Shown: in pieces, positions 63,011 to 64,000 of the stretch
Numbering within the stretch: the stretch's first letter is position 1
Layout of the letters: each line of letters opens with the position of its first letter
Assembly (NCBI GenBank): GCA_910588655.1
Contig: CAJUPJ010000002.1
Location: 62,001-126,000, forward strand
Length of the DNA: 64,000 nucleotides
Source: an uncultured Lachnospiraceae bacterium
GTDB lineage: Bacteria; Bacillota; Clostridia; Lachnospirales; Lachnospiraceae
Reading direction: 5' to 3'
The notes under the pieces: generated by a model
Databases searched by the model: none
Seen by the model: only the letters and a program-made list of their open reading frames with translations
Told to the model about the DNA's origin: nothing
Position numbers and translations under genes: made by a program

Positions 63011-64000
63011 ATGAAAGTAGCAAATTTAGTAGGACAGAGGTTTAAAGAAAGACCAGCAGATTGTGTAATTGACAGCCATGCGCTTATGGTACGCGGCGGG
63101 TTTATGAAATATGTGGGTAATGGTATTTATTCAGAATTTCCTGCACTTAGAAGGGTTACAGCCAAAATTGAAAATATAATACGCAAAGAAATGGATGCGG
63201 TAGACGGGCAGGAAGTTCTTTTTCCTGTTGTAATGCCAGCTTCTTTATGGGAAGAGTCGGGAAGGTATGAAAGTGTTGGCAATGAACTTGTACGTTTTAA
63301 GGACAGGAGTGGTTCAAACCATGTGCTTGGAATGACACATGAAGAGGCGGCTGTACATCTTGTACGTGAATATGCACAGTCTTATACAAAGTATCCGTTT
63401 ATGATTTACCAGATACAGCGCAAGTTCAGGGATGAAGCAAGACCAAGGGCTGGAATGATACGTGTACGTGAATTTACAATGAAAGATGCGTATTCATTCC
63501 ATACATCACAGGAAGACCTTGACAAGTACTATGAAGTATGTTTCCAGGCATATAACCGTATTTTCCAGAAAGCAGGAGTGCCAGAAGTTATTACAGTAAA
63601 GTCTGATTCTGGTATGATGGGGGGAAGTGTTTCACATGAATATATGCTTTTAACACCTGTCGGGGAAGATTCAATAGTTATCTGTGATGAATGTGCCTAC
63701 CGTTCTAATATGGAAGCAGCAGAGAACCAGGTTATAAATAATGCTGGCACAGCAGAAGAACTGGAATGTATAGAAACACCAGACTGTAAAACAATAGAGG
63801 CTGTGTGTGCTTTCCTGGAAAGTGATGTTGAAACTTCATGCAAAGCTGTTGTATACCAGAAAAACTCTGATGATAAATTTGTAGTTGCATTTGTACGTGG
63901 GGATTATGAAGTAAATGAAACGAAATTAAGGAATATTGTGGGCGAAGAAATCCATACTGCTGTAATTACAGAGGAGGACTGCCTTGCTGCTGGCTATATA
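63011..64000 (+). CDS. proS: Prolyl-tRNA synthetase (3' end outside window)
   Basis: 330 codons are open to the last base. Class II core motifs: GGFMKYVGNGIYSEFPAL, MPASLWEESGRYES, LGMTHEEAAVHLVREY, IYQIQRKFRDEARPRAGM (motif 2) and REFTMKDAYSFHTS. After residue 220 the cysteine-bearing ICDECAYRSNMEAAE and the start of an insertion (INS) editing domain follow, marking the long bacterial form. RBS AGAAAGGA before ATG. Confidence 0.96.
   Translation, partial: MKVANLVGQRFKERPADCVIDSHALMVRGGFMKYVGNGIYSEFPALRRVTAKIENIIRKEMDAVDGQEVLFPVVMPASLWEESGRYESVGNELVRFKDRSGSNHVLGMTHEEAAVHLVREYAQSYTKYPFMIYQIQRKFRDEARPRAGMIRVREFTMKDAYSFHTSQEDLDKYYEVCFQAYNRIFQKAGVPEVITVKSDSGMMGGSVSHEYMLLTPVGEDSIVICDECAYRSNMEAAENQVINNAGTAEELECIETPDCKTIEAVCAFLESDVETSCKAVVYQKNSDDKFVVAFVRGDYEVNETKLRNIVGEEIHTAVITEEDCLAAGYI

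Noticed and set aside
1..64000. tRNA or rRNA genes
   Set aside because: No cloverleaf-like segment with TTCGANNC and CCA-type ends, and no rRNA-like sequence, was noticed; T-box leaders contain tRNA-pairing motifs but are not tRNA genes.

Overview
The window looks like chromosome of a low-GC anaerobic Firmicute of the Clostridia, most likely a Lachnospiraceae member. The basis is low-GC base composition with strong CAG/AGG/ATA codon use, AGGAGG-type ribosome binding sites, four T-box leaders, a PdxR-PdxST vitamin B6 locus, an Asn-rich Rho, and small families (DUF4364-, DUF896-, DUF1385-like) common in that group. No rRNA, tRNA or CRISPR array was seen. No species is claimed.

Layout. 1-10.8 kb: end of comEC, then surface-polysaccharide genes (gtrA-like, glf, rfbB, rfbA, galE) with a secreted protein and a decayed WYL regulator. 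10.8-16 kb: a 523-bp terminal-repeat element, T-box-tyrS, and a minus-strand block (DUF4364, radical SAM, malic enzyme). 16-25.5 kb: translation and transcription core (rho, rpmE, DUF1385, prmC, prfA, SpoU methyltransferase), NfeD/SPFH membrane pair, argF. 25.5-35 kb: birA-coaX, dusB, a D,D-carboxypeptidase, trxB, pdxT/pdxS with divergent pdxR, mscL and an XRE regulator. 35-38 kb: a graveyard of decayed genes (ImmA/IrrE peptidase, MerR-TipAS regulator) with an inserted small element and a Uma2 gene. 38-50 kb: T-box-trpB2, a flavoprotein, folate cyclo-ligase, HtrA, T-box-pheST, VanZ. 50-54 kb: solute-binding lipoprotein and chemoreceptor. 54.6-62.3 kb: accessory island. 62.6 kb to the end: T-box-proS (cut by the window).

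The most promising undescribed system is the island at 55.2-60.2 kb. A WYL-domain regulator precedes a tightly packed four-gene operon (383, 425, 356 and 98 aa) whose base and codon use are clearly more AT-rich than the surroundings. None of the four proteins is recognised. One is polytopic with a long cytoplasmic coiled region, one carries a His-rich HRxxxLGHDPVLG motif, and the last is a small coiled coil. The cassette sits next to an intact Rpn-type PD-(D/E)XK nuclease/transposase and a 3' fragment of a second copy.

The intergenic regions are unusual. At least seven carry copies or pieces of one modular palindromic repeat family. The copy after comEC is an almost complete imperfect palindrome of about 470 bp. 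Three separate small elements have terminal inverted repeats with 8-9 bp target duplications (10968-11490, 36036-36225, 61871-62020). Three regulators are visibly decaying while their operators or promoters persist.
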